Source: SKVR01 sp046291875
GTDB lineage: Bacteria > Bacteroidota > Bacteroidia > Bacteroidales > UBA7960
Reading direction: 5' to 3'
Assembly (NCBI GenBank): GCA_046291875.1
Contig: JBKBSF010000004.1
Span: 144,738 to 208,737, forward strand
DNA: 64,000 nt
A program made the position numbers and the translations under genes. This document shows positions 25,299-34,029 of the stretch, in pieces. Below the pieces are notes generated by a model. That model had not been told where the DNA came from and searched no databases. It saw only the letters and a program-made list of their open reading frames with translations. The first letter of the stretch is position 1. Each line of letters begins with the position of its first letter.

Positions 25299-28200
25299 TT
25301 GAAACCATTGTTTCTCACCATAGGGCTTTTGGGTGTGCTTTTGTTGTTTGTACAGGCAACTCCCCCCCACCCGGACCGCAACTTACGTATCCCGGCAAGG
25401 CCAGGATGGTATCAGCTTGATACCCTTAGCATCATTGCGGAGAGCTTCAGCATAACAGGCCCCGACCGGAAGCCGCTCGATGAAGCCTTTTATGAGCTGG
25501 ATCCTTTCCGTGCACGCCTGCGGCTGCGTACGCCCGAATTCTGGCACCACGACAGTCTGGGGGTTTCCTATTCCGTCTGGCCGGTTTTTTTCCCCGAGCC
25601 GGTTTTTTTGCGGGATACTTCATTGATCCGCTTGCCAGGCCCTGGCGAAGAGGCTCCACGGATTGCTCTTCGGCAATCCCCCACCCCACCCGGGTTTCTT
25701 CAGTTTGAGGGATTGCAAAGCAGTGGCAGCATCACCCGCGGACTAACCCTGGGCAACCGGCAGGATGCCAGCCTCAGCTCGGCCATGAACCTCCAGCTCA
25801 ATGGAAGGCTAACCGACGACATAGAAATTCTGGCTGTAGTTTCCGATCAGAACATCCCCTTTCAGCCCGATGGTACCACCCAGCAGATCCAGGACTTCGA
25901 CAAGGTATTCATACAGCTCAGCGGCCATGGTGCCCGCCTTACTGCCGGTGATTTTGAGCTTCAGCACACCCCGGGCCATTTCTCCAACCTCAACCGAAAA
26001 GCAAGGGGAGCCAGAATAAGTTACACCTCAGATACGCTCATTACAGGTGTTGACCGGGTGCACACGACCCTGGCAGGAGCCATTTCGCGCGGAAAGTATG
26101 CCCGCAACACCCTGCAGGGCATGGAAGGAAATCAGGGGCCTTACCGCCTCAGGGGAAATGACAACGAATCTTTCATCATTGTGCTGGCAGGCACCGAAAG
26201 AGTTTTTCTTGACGGCATTCTGCTTACACGGGGTATGGAGAATGATTACGTAATGGATTACAATCTTGCCGAAATCACATTTATGCCGCGACGATTGATC
26301 ACCCGCGACAGTCGTATCGTTGTGGAGTTCGAATATGCCGAGCGCAATTATGCCCGCTCCATGCTGTACACATCCACCGGGCTGCAAACCAGCCTGGGGC
26401 AGTTACACGTCAGCTTTTTCAGCGAGCAGGATCATCCCAACCAACCTCTCTTCCAGGAGATCAGCGCCGAACGCCGCGCCCGGATGGCTGCTGTGGGCAA
26501 TAATATCGACCGGGCATTCGACTGGAACCTTGACTCTACCGGCTTTAAAAACGACAGGGTGATGTACCGGCTTACCGACACCCTTGGCTTCGACAGTGTT
26601 TTTGTATTCTCAACCGACCCCCAGGTGGCTGTATACCAGGTGGGCTTTAGCTTTGTGGGAGAAGGGAACGGCAGCTACAGACAGGTAAATACTGCAGCAA
26701 ACGGCAGGGTGTACCAGTGGATCGCACCGGTTGACGGGATACCGCAAGGAACGCATGAACCCATTGTGCAGCTCGTAACTCCCAAGAAACATCAGCTACT
26801 CAACCTGGGCACACAGATCAATATCAGCCCCCATACCACAGCACGATTGGATTACGCCTTTTCCAACCGCGACATCAATTTATTTTCCGACCTTGACAAA
26901 GAGAACAATACGGGGCATGCCATTTTTATGGCCCTTACCGACCAGCGAAGGGCCACTCCAGAACAGGCCGAAAGCTGGCTGTTTACCTCCCGGCTCAGCT
27001 ACGAACACACCGGGGCGTGGTTCAGAGCACCCGAGCGCTATCGCGAGGTGGAGTTTGAACGCAACTGGAACCTGCCCTTTGCACAGACAGCACAGCCCGA
27101 ACATTTGCCTGCTCTTTCCTTCACTGCAAGCCACCAGCACAAAGGGATGGCCCGCTATACCCTTCAGGGATTACTCAGGGGAGAAGAATTCCGGGGATTG
27201 CTCAACCGACTGGAGAGCCGTTTGAGCATAGCACGAAATACCTTTGAGGCAAACGCCAGCCTTCTCAACAGCTCGGGCGACAGAATAACAGAATTTTACC
27301 GGCACAGACTGGGATACAGCTATGCTTTCAGCATTTTTCAGGCAGGCATCATTCATCAGATGGAGCACAACACACTGAGGCAGCAGAAAGGCAGTGCACT
27401 GGCCGCCAACAGCTTCTTCTACGAAGAAAGGGAGGCATTCCTTGCAAGCCCGGCCCAGGCTGGTAACAACTGGCGCTTGTTCTATCGCCAACGGCACGAT
27501 CATCTGCCTGCTGGCCTCAACTTTCAGAAGGCTTCTCTGGCCCACGACTACGGATTGCAATACAACAACAGGCAAAACAACCACCATCGCTGGAGCATAC
27601 AGTGGGTTTTGCGCGAACTGGAAGTGGAAAAGGAACGCTTCCCGGGCGAGCAAAATGAACGCACCCTCAATAGCCGGGTCGATCATTTTGTGCGGTGGGG
27701 CGCCATTACATCCACGCTGTTTTACCAGACCGCCAGCGCTATGGAGCGCAAAAGGGAATATATCTATGTAGAGGTTCCTCCGGGGCAGGGACTCTATGTT
27801 TGGGTGGATTACAACGGCAATGGGGTGATGGAACTGGATGAATTTGAGTTGTCGCCTTTCCCCGATGAGGCCAACTTCATAAGGGTGTTTATTCCAACTG
27901 ATGAATTTGTAAGAACCTACAGCACAGCCATAAGCCATAGCATAAACCTTGAACCGGCCACACTCTGGCGTGAGAGCGAAGGAGTGAAAAAATGGATGGC
28001 GCGGTTTTCCAACCGTTTGAACTACCGTATTGACAAAAAAAACCAGGGAGGACTGGCAGCAGAAAACCTGAACCCCTTCTTCACACATATCGACGATACC
28101 CTGCTCATCAGCCTGAATGCCAGTGTACGCAATTCGCTCTTTTTCAATCGCACACACCGTGTCTACAGCCTCGAATGGACCCTACAGCAAAACAGCAGCA

Positions 28201-28760
28201 AAAACATATTGAGCAACGGTTTTGAAAGCCGGCAGCTGCAGTCTCATGCCGTGAGGGGCCGCATAAATCTTTCGCGCCAGATCAGTTTGCTTCTGGTGTG
28301 GCAAACAGGGAGAAGAATCAACGAGTCGGAATTTTTCAACCGGCGCAATTTCAACATCCGGTTTCAGGAGATCGAACCCACCCTGAGTTACCAGCCACAA
28401 CAACATCTGCGTTTCAACCTTTTTTATGGCTATGCCCGGCATACCAACGCCTTAGAGCAAGGAGGAGAGCAGTCGCAAACCCACAAAACCGGTTTAGAGA
28501 CCCGGCTCAACTTCCCTGGCAAGGGCAGCCTGCAAACCCGCTACCAGGTATCGGAAATCCGTTTTCCGTACGACCCCAACTCCCCTTTGGCCTTTGATAT
28601 GCTGCAGGCGCTGCAGCCCGGCACCAACCACCTGTGGAATATCAACTGGCAGCAAAACATCAACGCTTTTCTTCAGCTAACCCTCAACTACAATGGCCGA
28701 AAACCGCCCGGCATACAGGCCATCCATACCGGATCGGTGGCATTGAGGGCATTTTTCTAG
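25299..28760 (+). CDS. Large outer-membrane/cell-surface protein, Bacteroidota-specific, function unknown
   Basis: A 1153-residue exported protein. The start is a TTG; no ATG lies near, and the TTG gives a proper signal peptide ('KPLFLTIGLLGVLLLFVQA'). Near residue 140 is 'GSITRGLTLGNRQDASLS' followed by 'IEILAVVSDQNIPFQPDG' and 'DFDKVFIQL', a pattern I associate with a family of very large Bacteroidota envelope proteins. Near residue 830 is an EF-hand-like loop 'DYNGNGVMELDEFE', probably calcium binding. The second half is full of alternating aromatic/polar strands and ends in an aromatic ('ALRAFF'), as outer-membrane barrels do. I infer a surface barrel protein; no enzymatic motif was found. 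Confidence 0.7.
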   Translation: MKPLFLTIGLLGVLLLFVQATPPHPDRNLRIPARPGWYQLDTLSIIAESFSITGPDRKPLDEAFYELDPFRARLRLRTPEFWHHDSLGVSYSVWPVFFPEPVFLRDTSLIRLPGPGEEAPRIALRQSPTPPGFLQFEGLQSSGSITRGLTLGNRQDASLSSAMNLQLNGRLTDDIEILAVVSDQNIPFQPDGTTQQIQDFDKVFIQLSGHGARLTAGDFELQHTPGHFSNLNRKARGARISYTSDTLITGVDRVHTTLAGAISRGKYARNTLQGMEGNQGPYRLRGNDNESFIIVLAGTERVFLDGILLTRGMENDYVMDYNLAEITFMPRRLITRDSRIVVEFEYAERNYARSMLYTSTGLQTSLGQLHVSFFSEQDHPNQPLFQEISAERRARMAAVGNNIDRAFDWNLDSTGFKNDRVMYRLTDTLGFDSVFVFSTDPQVAVYQVGFSFVGEGNGSYRQVNTAANGRVYQWIAPVDGIPQGTHEPIVQLVTPKKHQLLNLGTQINISPHTTARLDYAFSNRDINLFSDLDKENNTGHAIFMALTDQRRATPEQAESWLFTSRLSYEHTGAWFRAPERYREVEFERNWNLPFAQTAQPEHLPALSFTASHQHKGMARYTLQGLLRGEEFRGLLNRLESRLSIARNTFEANASLLNSSGDRITEFYRHRLGYSYAFSIFQAGIIHQMEHNTLRQQKGSALAANSFFYEEREAFLASPAQAGNNWRLFYRQRHDHLPAGLNFQKASLAHDYGLQYNNRQNNHHRWSIQWVLRELEVEKERFPGEQNERTLNSRVDHFVRWGAITSTLFYQTASAMERKREYIYVEVPPGQGLYVWVDYNGNGVMELDEFELSPFPDEANFIRVFIPTDEFVRTYSTAISHSINLEPATLWRESEGVKKWMARFSNRLNYRIDKKNQGGLAAENLNPFFTHIDDTLLISLNASVRNSLFFNRTHRVYSLEWTLQQNSSKNILSNGFESRQLQSHAVRGRINLSRQISLLLVWQTGRRINESEFFNRRNFNIRFQEIEPTLSYQPQQHLRFNLFYGYARHTNALEQGGEQSQTHKTGLETRLNFPGKGSLQTRYQVSEIRFPYDPNSPLAFDMLQALQPGTNHLWNINWQQNINAFLQLTLNYNGRKPPGIQAIHTGSVALRAFF

Positions 28761-28807
28761 GCTTGGAAAGATATTGAAAATGACTTCTGTTAATTAAATT
28801 TAAATTT

Positions 28808-28815
28808 TACTTTTG
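28808..28815 (+). promoter_or_regulatory. Likely -7 element upstream of the double adenylate kinase
   Basis: TACTTTTG fits TAnnTTTG exactly; the region 19 bases upstream (TTCT) is a poor -33 match. Its position argues against a TTG start at 28813 and for the ATG at 28867. Confidence 0.45.
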
Positions 28816-28866
28816 CATCAACCCCTTAAGTCAAAACACAACCCAATAAGGCAAAACACAATTGAT

Positions 28867-30039
28867 ATGCTGAATGTAATTCTTTTCGGGCCTCCCGGTG
28901 CCGGTAAAGGCACACAGTCGGAGTTGCTCATGCAACGCTACAACCTTACCTATATTTCCACAGGAGAAGCCTTGCGCAACGAGCTTAAAGCTGGCACTCC
29001 ACTGGGGCTGCAAGCCAAAAAGATCATTGAGTCGGGCGGACTGGTTGATGATGAAATCATCGTACAGATCATCGGCAACGCCATACAGGCAGAGAAATCT
29101 GCCGACGGCTTTCTGTTTGACGGATTTCCGCGCACTTATGTACAGGCCTATATCCTCGATGGGCTTTTTACCAGTTTGCAAACTTCGCTCAGTAAGATCA
29201 TCATCCTTGATATCTCTGACAAGGAGTGTACCCAACGTCTTCTGCAAAGGGCCAAAGAGCAGGATCGTGCCGATGACAATGAGGCAGTAATCAAACGCCG
29301 TTTGCAGGAATACCATCAGAAAACCCTCCCCCTGCTGGAGTTCTATCAGGATACCGATAAACTGGTAAAGGTAAACGGACTGGGCACCACCCAGGAGGTA
29401 TACGACCGCATCAACGCCCATATCACAGAGGAGATCAACTCCAAGCCCATCAACATCATGGTGTATGGGTACCCGGGTTCGGGAAAAACCACCCAGTCGA
29501 AAAAACTTGCAGAGGAATTTAACCTTACCTACATATCTACTAGCGAACTGTTGAAGCAGGAAATGGCTACCCAGTCTCATCTGGCACAACAGATTGCACC
29601 TTACCTGGAAAAGGGCCTGCTGGTGCCCGATGAAATTGTGATCCGGTTGATAGAAAAGAAGCTCAAGGAAACCGATGGGGCCAAGCGAGGATATGTTTTT
29701 AAGGGATACCCCCGCACACTGGTACAGGCCTACATACTGGATGGTATAATGAAGAAAAAGAACTGCGCCATCAACTGTGTTATCAACCTGCAGGTGCCTC
29801 AGCTCGACCTGGTAAAACGCCTGGATGCCCGCAGCAAAACCCCCGAAAGGATGCCCTACGACGACAGTGCTGCCACCATAGTAGCCCGTCTGGAAGAACA
29901 CTCTCAGCGCAACGATTCCATTGTAAACTATTACAGAAACAACCAGATACTGGTCGATGTAGATGGTCAGGGCTGTAAGCAAACCGTGTATGACAGGATC
30001 AAGGACCATGTGCTGAGAGCTATTCGAAACCTGCGATAG
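28867..30039 (+). CDS. Tandem (two-domain) adenylate kinase family protein
   Basis: From the ATG at 28867 the 390-residue protein contains two complete adenylate-kinase-like domains in a row. Domain 1 (about 1-190) has P-loop 'GPPGAGKGT' at 8-16, 'FDGFPRT' at 84-90 and the lid-side 'RADDNEAVIKRRL', without a zinc-type lid insert. Domain 2 (about 193-388) has P-loop 'GYPGSGKTT' at 201-209, but the magnesium-linked Asp of DGFPR is Lys ('FKGYPRT', 278-284) and STG(D/E) is STSE. Domain 1 should interconvert AMP, ATP and ADP; domain 2 looks weakened, regulatory or specific for another nucleotide. Ordinary bacterial adk is about 190-215 residues, single domain. The gene seems monocistronic. Confidence 0.9.
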   Translation: MLNVILFGPPGAGKGTQSELLMQRYNLTYISTGEALRNELKAGTPLGLQAKKIIESGGLVDDEIIVQIIGNAIQAEKSADGFLFDGFPRTYVQAYILDGLFTSLQTSLSKIIILDISDKECTQRLLQRAKEQDRADDNEAVIKRRLQEYHQKTLPLLEFYQDTDKLVKVNGLGTTQEVYDRINAHITEEINSKPINIMVYGYPGSGKTTQSKKLAEEFNLTYISTSELLKQEMATQSHLAQQIAPYLEKGLLVPDEIVIRLIEKKLKETDGAKRGYVFKGYPRTLVQAYILDGIMKKKNCAINCVINLQVPQLDLVKRLDARSKTPERMPYDDSAATIVARLEEHSQRNDSIVNYYRNNQILVDVDGQGCKQTVYDRIKDHVLRAIRNLR

Positions 30040-30053
30040 AACGAAGCTACTGC

Positions 30054-30084
30054 TTTGATCCAATTGCTGCCTGTGTTAAATTTG
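30054..30084 (+). promoter_or_regulatory. Bacteroidota-type promoter for the MtfA-like gene
   Basis: TTTG at 30054-30057, a 19-base spacer, and a perfect TAAATTTG at 30077-30084. The ATG at 30104 follows with a very short leader. Confidence 0.7.
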
Positions 30085-30103
30085 CTCAACAATCCGGCCG
30101 GTA

Positions 30104-30955
30104 ATGCACGAACCTGAACATGTATACGCCCCTGTAATCATCGCTGTCACATTCTTTCTGCTGACAATGATTTTCTACTTTCTGACTTCCTTTTATCCGC
30201 TATGGGTTAAAAAGAATCTTGCTGTACTATTTCTTCCGTTGCGCCTGAAGCACCGCTACAAAGAACACCTGGTGGCCAACTTCCCTTTTTACAATAAACT
30301 GAGCGATGCCGACCAGTTGCTGTTTGAGCGGAGGGTGCAGAAATTTATCAATATGAAGGAGTTTATTCCCCGGGGAGGTTTGAGAGAAGTAACTCCGGAG
30401 ATGAAAACCCTGATTGCCGGCAGTGCCATCCAACTCACCTTTGGGCATCCATCCATTTACTTCCGTCATTTCTGGCGTATTTTGGTATACCCCGACAGTT
30501 ACTACTCCACCATTACCCAAAAATACCACCACGGAGAGGTAAATCGTGCAGGCATAATAGTAGTTTCGTGGCAGGCACTCCGGGAAGGTTTTCATTGCCA
30601 CGCCGATGGCAGGCACCTGGGTTTTCATGAAATGGCGCATGCGCTGCGATTGATCAACCTGATCGACAACAAGGAATATAACATTTATGATGGCAGGCTG
30701 ATGAAGGATTTCGACACCGAAGCCCGCAGAGAGGTAAGCCGGATGAACAATGATCCAAACCTGCAAACCCCCTTCAGGATGTACGGTGCAACCAGCCGCG
30801 AAGAATTTTTTGCAGTAGCCGTAGAGGTGTTTTTTGAACAGCCCGGGCAGTTTAAAAACCATAACCCGGTGTTGTACGATACTCTCCGCAAAATGCTGAA
30901 GATCGATCCGGGTGCTGCAAATATGTCGAAAGGTATCCGCAAGCTGGCATCCTGA
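30104..30955 (+). CDS. MtfA-like zinc metallopeptidase (M90)
   Basis: A 283-residue protein with one N-terminal membrane segment (about 9-33, 'VIIAVTFFLLTMIFYFLT') and a soluble domain of the MtfA/peptidase M90 family. The zinc motif is HEMAH at 175-179 ('GFHEMAHAL'), with the upstream family block 'ILVYPDSYYS' and 'GIIVVSWQAL'. E. coli MtfA (about 265 residues, no membrane segment) is an aminopeptidase and binds the glucose regulator Mlc, which Bacteroidota generally lack. The partner here is therefore unknown. It starts the run leading to mtnA, with a 47-base gap. Confidence 0.88.
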   Translation: MHEPEHVYAPVIIAVTFFLLTMIFYFLTSFYPLWVKKNLAVLFLPLRLKHRYKEHLVANFPFYNKLSDADQLLFERRVQKFINMKEFIPRGGLREVTPEMKTLIAGSAIQLTFGHPSIYFRHFWRILVYPDSYYSTITQKYHHGEVNRAGIIVVSWQALREGFHCHADGRHLGFHEMAHALRLINLIDNKEYNIYDGRLMKDFDTEARREVSRMNNDPNLQTPFRMYGATSREEFFAVAVEVFFEQPGQFKNHNPVLYDTLRKMLKIDPGAANMSKGIRKLAS

Positions 30956-31002
30956 GACAATGCTGATACAACATCCATCAATCCCCCAACCCCTCACCCC
31001 AT

Positions 31003-32112
31003 ATGAAAGTTGCAGACAAATACTACCGTACCATAGGTTTGAAAGAAGACGATGACCGGATAGTGCAGATTATCGATCAGCGGTTTTTGCCTCACCAATT
31101 TGTGATAGAAGATCTGCAAAGCCACGAGGAGGTATTTGTGGCCATTCGCGACATGCATGTACGGGGTGCAGGTCTCATAGGTGCAACGGCAGCATGGGGT
31201 ATGTACCTGGCAGCACTTGAAGCCCTTAAAGCTCCTCACTTCGACCACTATCTGCAAAAGGCTGCCAACCACCTTGCCACCGCCCGCCCCACTGCGGTAA
31301 ACCTTACCTGGGCCATTGCAGAGCAGCTCAATGCCCTATCGCAGGCAAGCACCCCTGCCCACAAATTGCAAACTGCCAAAAGAAACGCACAACACATTAC
31401 AGATTCTGATGCAGATTGCTGTCGCTCGATCGGCGTGCACGGCATAAAACTCATAGAACAGATCAGTCGCCGGAAAAACGGACAACCTGTAAACATTCTC
31501 ACCCATTGCAATGCAGGATGGCTTGCCTTTGTAGATTATGGGTCTGCCACTGCCCCTATTTATGCAGCACATGATGCAGGTATCGACGTGCATGTATGGG
31601 TAGATGAGACCCGCCCGCGCAACCAGGGAGCAGCTCTTACGGCATGGGAGCTTGGCAATCATGGGGTACCCCACACCCTTATCACCGACAATGCGGGGGG
31701 CTACCTCATGCAGCAAGGCATGGTAGATATGGTAATTACGGGTACCGACCGCACCACCTTTACGGGCGATGTGGCCAACAAGGTAGGCACTTACCTCAAG
31801 GCACTGGCCGCCGCCGACAACGGCATACCCTTTTATGTGGCTCTTCCATCCTCCTCTTTTGACTGGGAAATGGAAGATGGAGTGAAGCAAACCCCCATTG
31901 AAGAAAGAGACCCGGATGAGATAAAATTTGTGGAAGGCCTGTGCCACGGTGAAATCCAGAAAGTGCTGATAGCTCCTCCATCAAGCCCTGCGGCCAACTA
32001 TGCCTTCGACATAACACCCGCCCGCCTGGTAACCGGACTTATCACCGAACGAGGTATATGTCAGGCCAATCGCGAGAGCATCCTTTCACTATTTCCGGAA
32101 AAAAGAAAGTAG
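31003..32112 (+). CDS. mtnA: S-methyl-5-thioribose-1-phosphate isomerase
   Basis: A 369-residue cytoplasmic isomerase turning methylthioribose-1-phosphate into methylthioribulose-1-phosphate in methylthioadenosine salvage. The 'MHVRGAGLIGATAAWGM' block near 50, the catalytic Cys169 in 'HCNAGWLA', 'VDETRPRNQGA' near 203, the catalytic Asp249 in 'TGTDR' and 'GDVANKVGTY' are all family signatures. The C-terminal 'PIEERDPDEI' is typical as well. The class II aldolase gene begins one base after the stop, so the two steps are almost certainly coupled. Confidence 0.93.
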   Translation: MKVADKYYRTIGLKEDDDRIVQIIDQRFLPHQFVIEDLQSHEEVFVAIRDMHVRGAGLIGATAAWGMYLAALEALKAPHFDHYLQKAANHLATARPTAVNLTWAIAEQLNALSQASTPAHKLQTAKRNAQHITDSDADCCRSIGVHGIKLIEQISRRKNGQPVNILTHCNAGWLAFVDYGSATAPIYAAHDAGIDVHVWVDETRPRNQGAALTAWELGNHGVPHTLITDNAGGYLMQQGMVDMVITGTDRTTFTGDVANKVGTYLKALAAADNGIPFYVALPSSSFDWEMEDGVKQTPIEERDPDEIKFVEGLCHGEIQKVLIAPPSSPAANYAFDITPARLVTGLITERGICQANRESILSLFPEKRK

Positions 32113-32113
32113 T

Positions 32114-32704
32114 ATGGAAGAGGGGTATATCAAGTTCGGGTGTTTCTGGGAGAAAACTGACCCTTTGTCGGAAGAGGACACTGCAGAGATCAATGAATTC
32201 AGGCAAAGGCTGCACAATCTGGGCCTGATCGGTCAATATCCGGATGGGATAGGATACGGCAATATAAGCATACGGCTATCGCAGGATATTTTCCTGATAA
32301 CGGGTTCGGCAACCGGGGGAATAAAGCAACTAACGAACAATCATTTTTCATTGGTAATATCCTTTGATTTTGTCAGGAATGAACTCCACTGTTCAGGGCC
32401 TGTTCAGGCTTCTTCTGAATCGCTGACACATGCTGCAATTTACGAAAGTCAACCTCAAGTCAGTGCTGTAATTCATATTCATCATCTACCTACCTGGAAA
32501 AAGTGGCTTAATTTGCTACCTACCACAGACCCTAAAATTGAATATGGCAGCCCTGAGATGGCTCTTGCGATCCAGCAAATAATATTTGAATCGTCTGCCA
32601 CATCAGGCATTATCATAATGTCGGGTCATCGTGAGGGAATAATAGCATATGGAGAAAATACTCAACAAGCATTTGATTTAATTCTACTACATTTAGAAAA
32701 ATAA
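32114..32704 (+). CDS. Class II aldolase/adducin-family protein (MTRu-1-P or pentulose-phosphate lyase candidate)
   Basis: A 196-residue protein of the class II aldolase fold. Zinc ligands appear as His121 and His123 in 'VIHIHH', with a third His near 175 in 'MSGHREG'; the catalytic-type Glu sits in 'SSESLTHAAIY' around 102. Directly after mtnA, this family can be MtnB (dehydratase) or the shunt aldolase that splits methylthioribulose-1-phosphate to dihydroxyacetone phosphate and (methylthio)acetaldehyde. No mtnC, mtnD or mtnK is visible, which favours the aldolase shunt. It is slightly short and its sequence is more A/T rich than mtnA. Which reaction it performs is inference. Confidence 0.8.
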   Translation: MEEGYIKFGCFWEKTDPLSEEDTAEINEFRQRLHNLGLIGQYPDGIGYGNISIRLSQDIFLITGSATGGIKQLTNNHFSLVISFDFVRNELHCSGPVQASSESLTHAAIYESQPQVSAVIHIHHLPTWKKWLNLLPTTDPKIEYGSPEMALAIQQIIFESSATSGIIIMSGHREGIIAYGENTQQAFDLILLHLEK

Positions 32705-32755
32705 AGTTATCTTAACCCCATACATCCACTCTCTATTTACCCAAAACCCAGACCC

Positions 32756-33298
32756 ATGAAACTATTAAAACGAATACTTCTGGCTGTGGTCATCATCATA
32801 GCTATACCTTTTGTGGCGGCAATCTTTGTAAAGAAAGACTACCAGATTGAACGCGAAATCCTCATCTATGCTCCGGCCTATGAGATCTTTGACTTTATTC
32901 GCTACCTTGAAAACCAGGACAGCTTCAGCAAGTGGGGCAGCATGGATCCGGATATGATACAAACCTACCGTGGTGTTGACGGCACTGTAGGAGCCATTTC
33001 GGCATGGGAGAGCGAAGACAGAAACGTTGGAAAAGGTGAGCAGGAAATCACTTCGATTGTCGACGGCGAACGCATTGAATATGAATTGCGTTTCATAGAA
33101 CCCTTCCAGTCAACATCGCAAGCCTGGATGACTACAACTCCAGTCGATGAAAGCACTACATTGGTACAATGGGGCTTTAAAGGCCGCATGCCATACCCCA
33201 TGAACCTGATGCTTTTACTTATGAACTTTGACAAGATGCTCGGCGACGACCTGCAGCATGGTCTTGACAACCTGAAAAAACAGATGGAAAACAATTAA
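32756..33298 (+). CDS. SRPBCC (START-like) family protein with N-terminal membrane anchor
   Basis: A 180-residue protein. Residues 5-24 form one hydrophobic helix ('ILLAVVIIIAIPFVAAIFV'). After it, 'EREILIYAPAYEIFDFI' with the conserved 'SKWGSMDPDM' is the start of the SRPBCC helix-grip fold used by polyketide cyclases and lipid-transfer-like proteins; the pattern ends with the long C-terminal helix 'DDLQHGLDNLKKQME'. Such proteins bind a hydrophobic ligand, otherwise unknown. It lies 51 bases after the aldolase, on the same strand, and may be transcribed with it. Confidence 0.85.
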   Translation: MKLLKRILLAVVIIIAIPFVAAIFVKKDYQIEREILIYAPAYEIFDFIRYLENQDSFSKWGSMDPDMIQTYRGVDGTVGAISAWESEDRNVGKGEQEITSIVDGERIEYELRFIEPFQSTSQAWMTTTPVDESTTLVQWGFKGRMPYPMNLMLLLMNFDKMLGDDLQHGLDNLKKQMENN

Positions 33299-33306
33299 CC
33301 CAAATG

Positions 33307-33323
33307 AGAGCCTGGCAGGCTCT
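33307..33323 (+). other. Perfect small hairpin after the SRPBCC gene
   Basis: AGAGCCT-GGC-AGGCTCT, a 7-base stem with a 3-base loop, no T-run behind it. It could be a weak attenuator or mRNA-end structure before the gene at 33359. Confidence 0.5.
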
Positions 33324-33358
33324 GACTTAAACTATTCTCCCACTAAAAAAATCAATCA

Positions 33359-33976
33359 ATGAGAAAACCCATTTTTTTTCTGACCCTGGTCCTGCTTTTA
33401 GGATTTGGGAGCATTGCCCAGGAAGCCACCCTTCCGTTACCAGAAGTGGAGGAAAACACCTTCCATCCACCCACCACATTCATTAGCTTAAATTCCGGCA
33501 TCAATGGTTTCACAGGCCTTTTCGGAGCAGCAGTAGAGGTTGGGGCTACACCCCAATTTGCCCTGGTAGGAGGAGTTGGCTTATCCGGATGGGGCGGACG
33601 ATTGTCTTTGGGCGCCAAGCTCTATAACCCGGAACGCTATCCTTTCGGATCGGCATTGTTTGCAAACTACAGCCGTTCGACAGGCGGCAGCGACCTCGCT
33701 TTTAATGTAGATCTTGACGGTAAGAAATACGATATGGTGCTCGACCTGAAACCCGTTAACTCATTTCAACTGGGCTGGGAGTACTTCTTCAGGCTTACTG
33801 CCAATTCACGGATCAATCTGCAGCTGGGCTATACCCTGCGCATGGCAGGAAGCACATCAGAACTCTACACCATAACGAAGGGGCAGAACGATGAGGACCA
33901 GACATTCAAGGATTTCATGAGCGTATATGCACCTGGAGGTCTCACATTGGGATTGGGTCTGTCCTTCAAACTGTGA
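33359..33976 (+). CDS. Exported outer-membrane beta-barrel-like protein
   Basis: A 205-residue protein with a signal peptide ('MRKPIFFLTLVLLLGFGSIAQ'), then alternating beta strands rich in Gly and aromatics ('LVGGVGLSGWGGRLSLGAKLY', partly) and a C-terminal 'LTLGLGLSFKL'. This is the look of small eight-stranded outer-membrane barrels common in Bacteroidota. No specific family was recognised and no function is claimed. A strong bidirectional terminator follows immediately. Confidence 0.7.
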   Translation: MRKPIFFLTLVLLLGFGSIAQEATLPLPEVEENTFHPPTTFISLNSGINGFTGLFGAAVEVGATPQFALVGGVGLSGWGGRLSLGAKLYNPERYPFGSALFANYSRSTGGSDLAFNVDLDGKKYDMVLDLKPVNSFQLGWEYFFRLTANSRINLQLGYTLRMAGSTSELYTITKGQNDEDQTFKDFMSVYAPGGLTLGLGLSFKL

Positions 33977-33977
33977 T

Positions 33978-34016
33978 AAAAAAAGCGGAAGTTCGTAATG
34001 GCTTCCGCTTTTTTTA
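33978..34016. terminator. Bidirectional terminator
   Basis: AGCGGAAG (33984-33991) and CTTCCGCT (34002-34009) form a stem flanked by a run of A on the left and T on the right, so it can end transcription from both the barrel gene and the convergent acetate-channel gene. Confidence 0.9.
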
Positions 34017-34029
34017 TGAATTTATTTCT

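Noticed and set aside
28831..30063. 410-residue minus-strand frame opposite the double adenylate kinase
   Set aside because: Antisense of two recognisable kinase domains; its length follows from the codon bias of the real gene.
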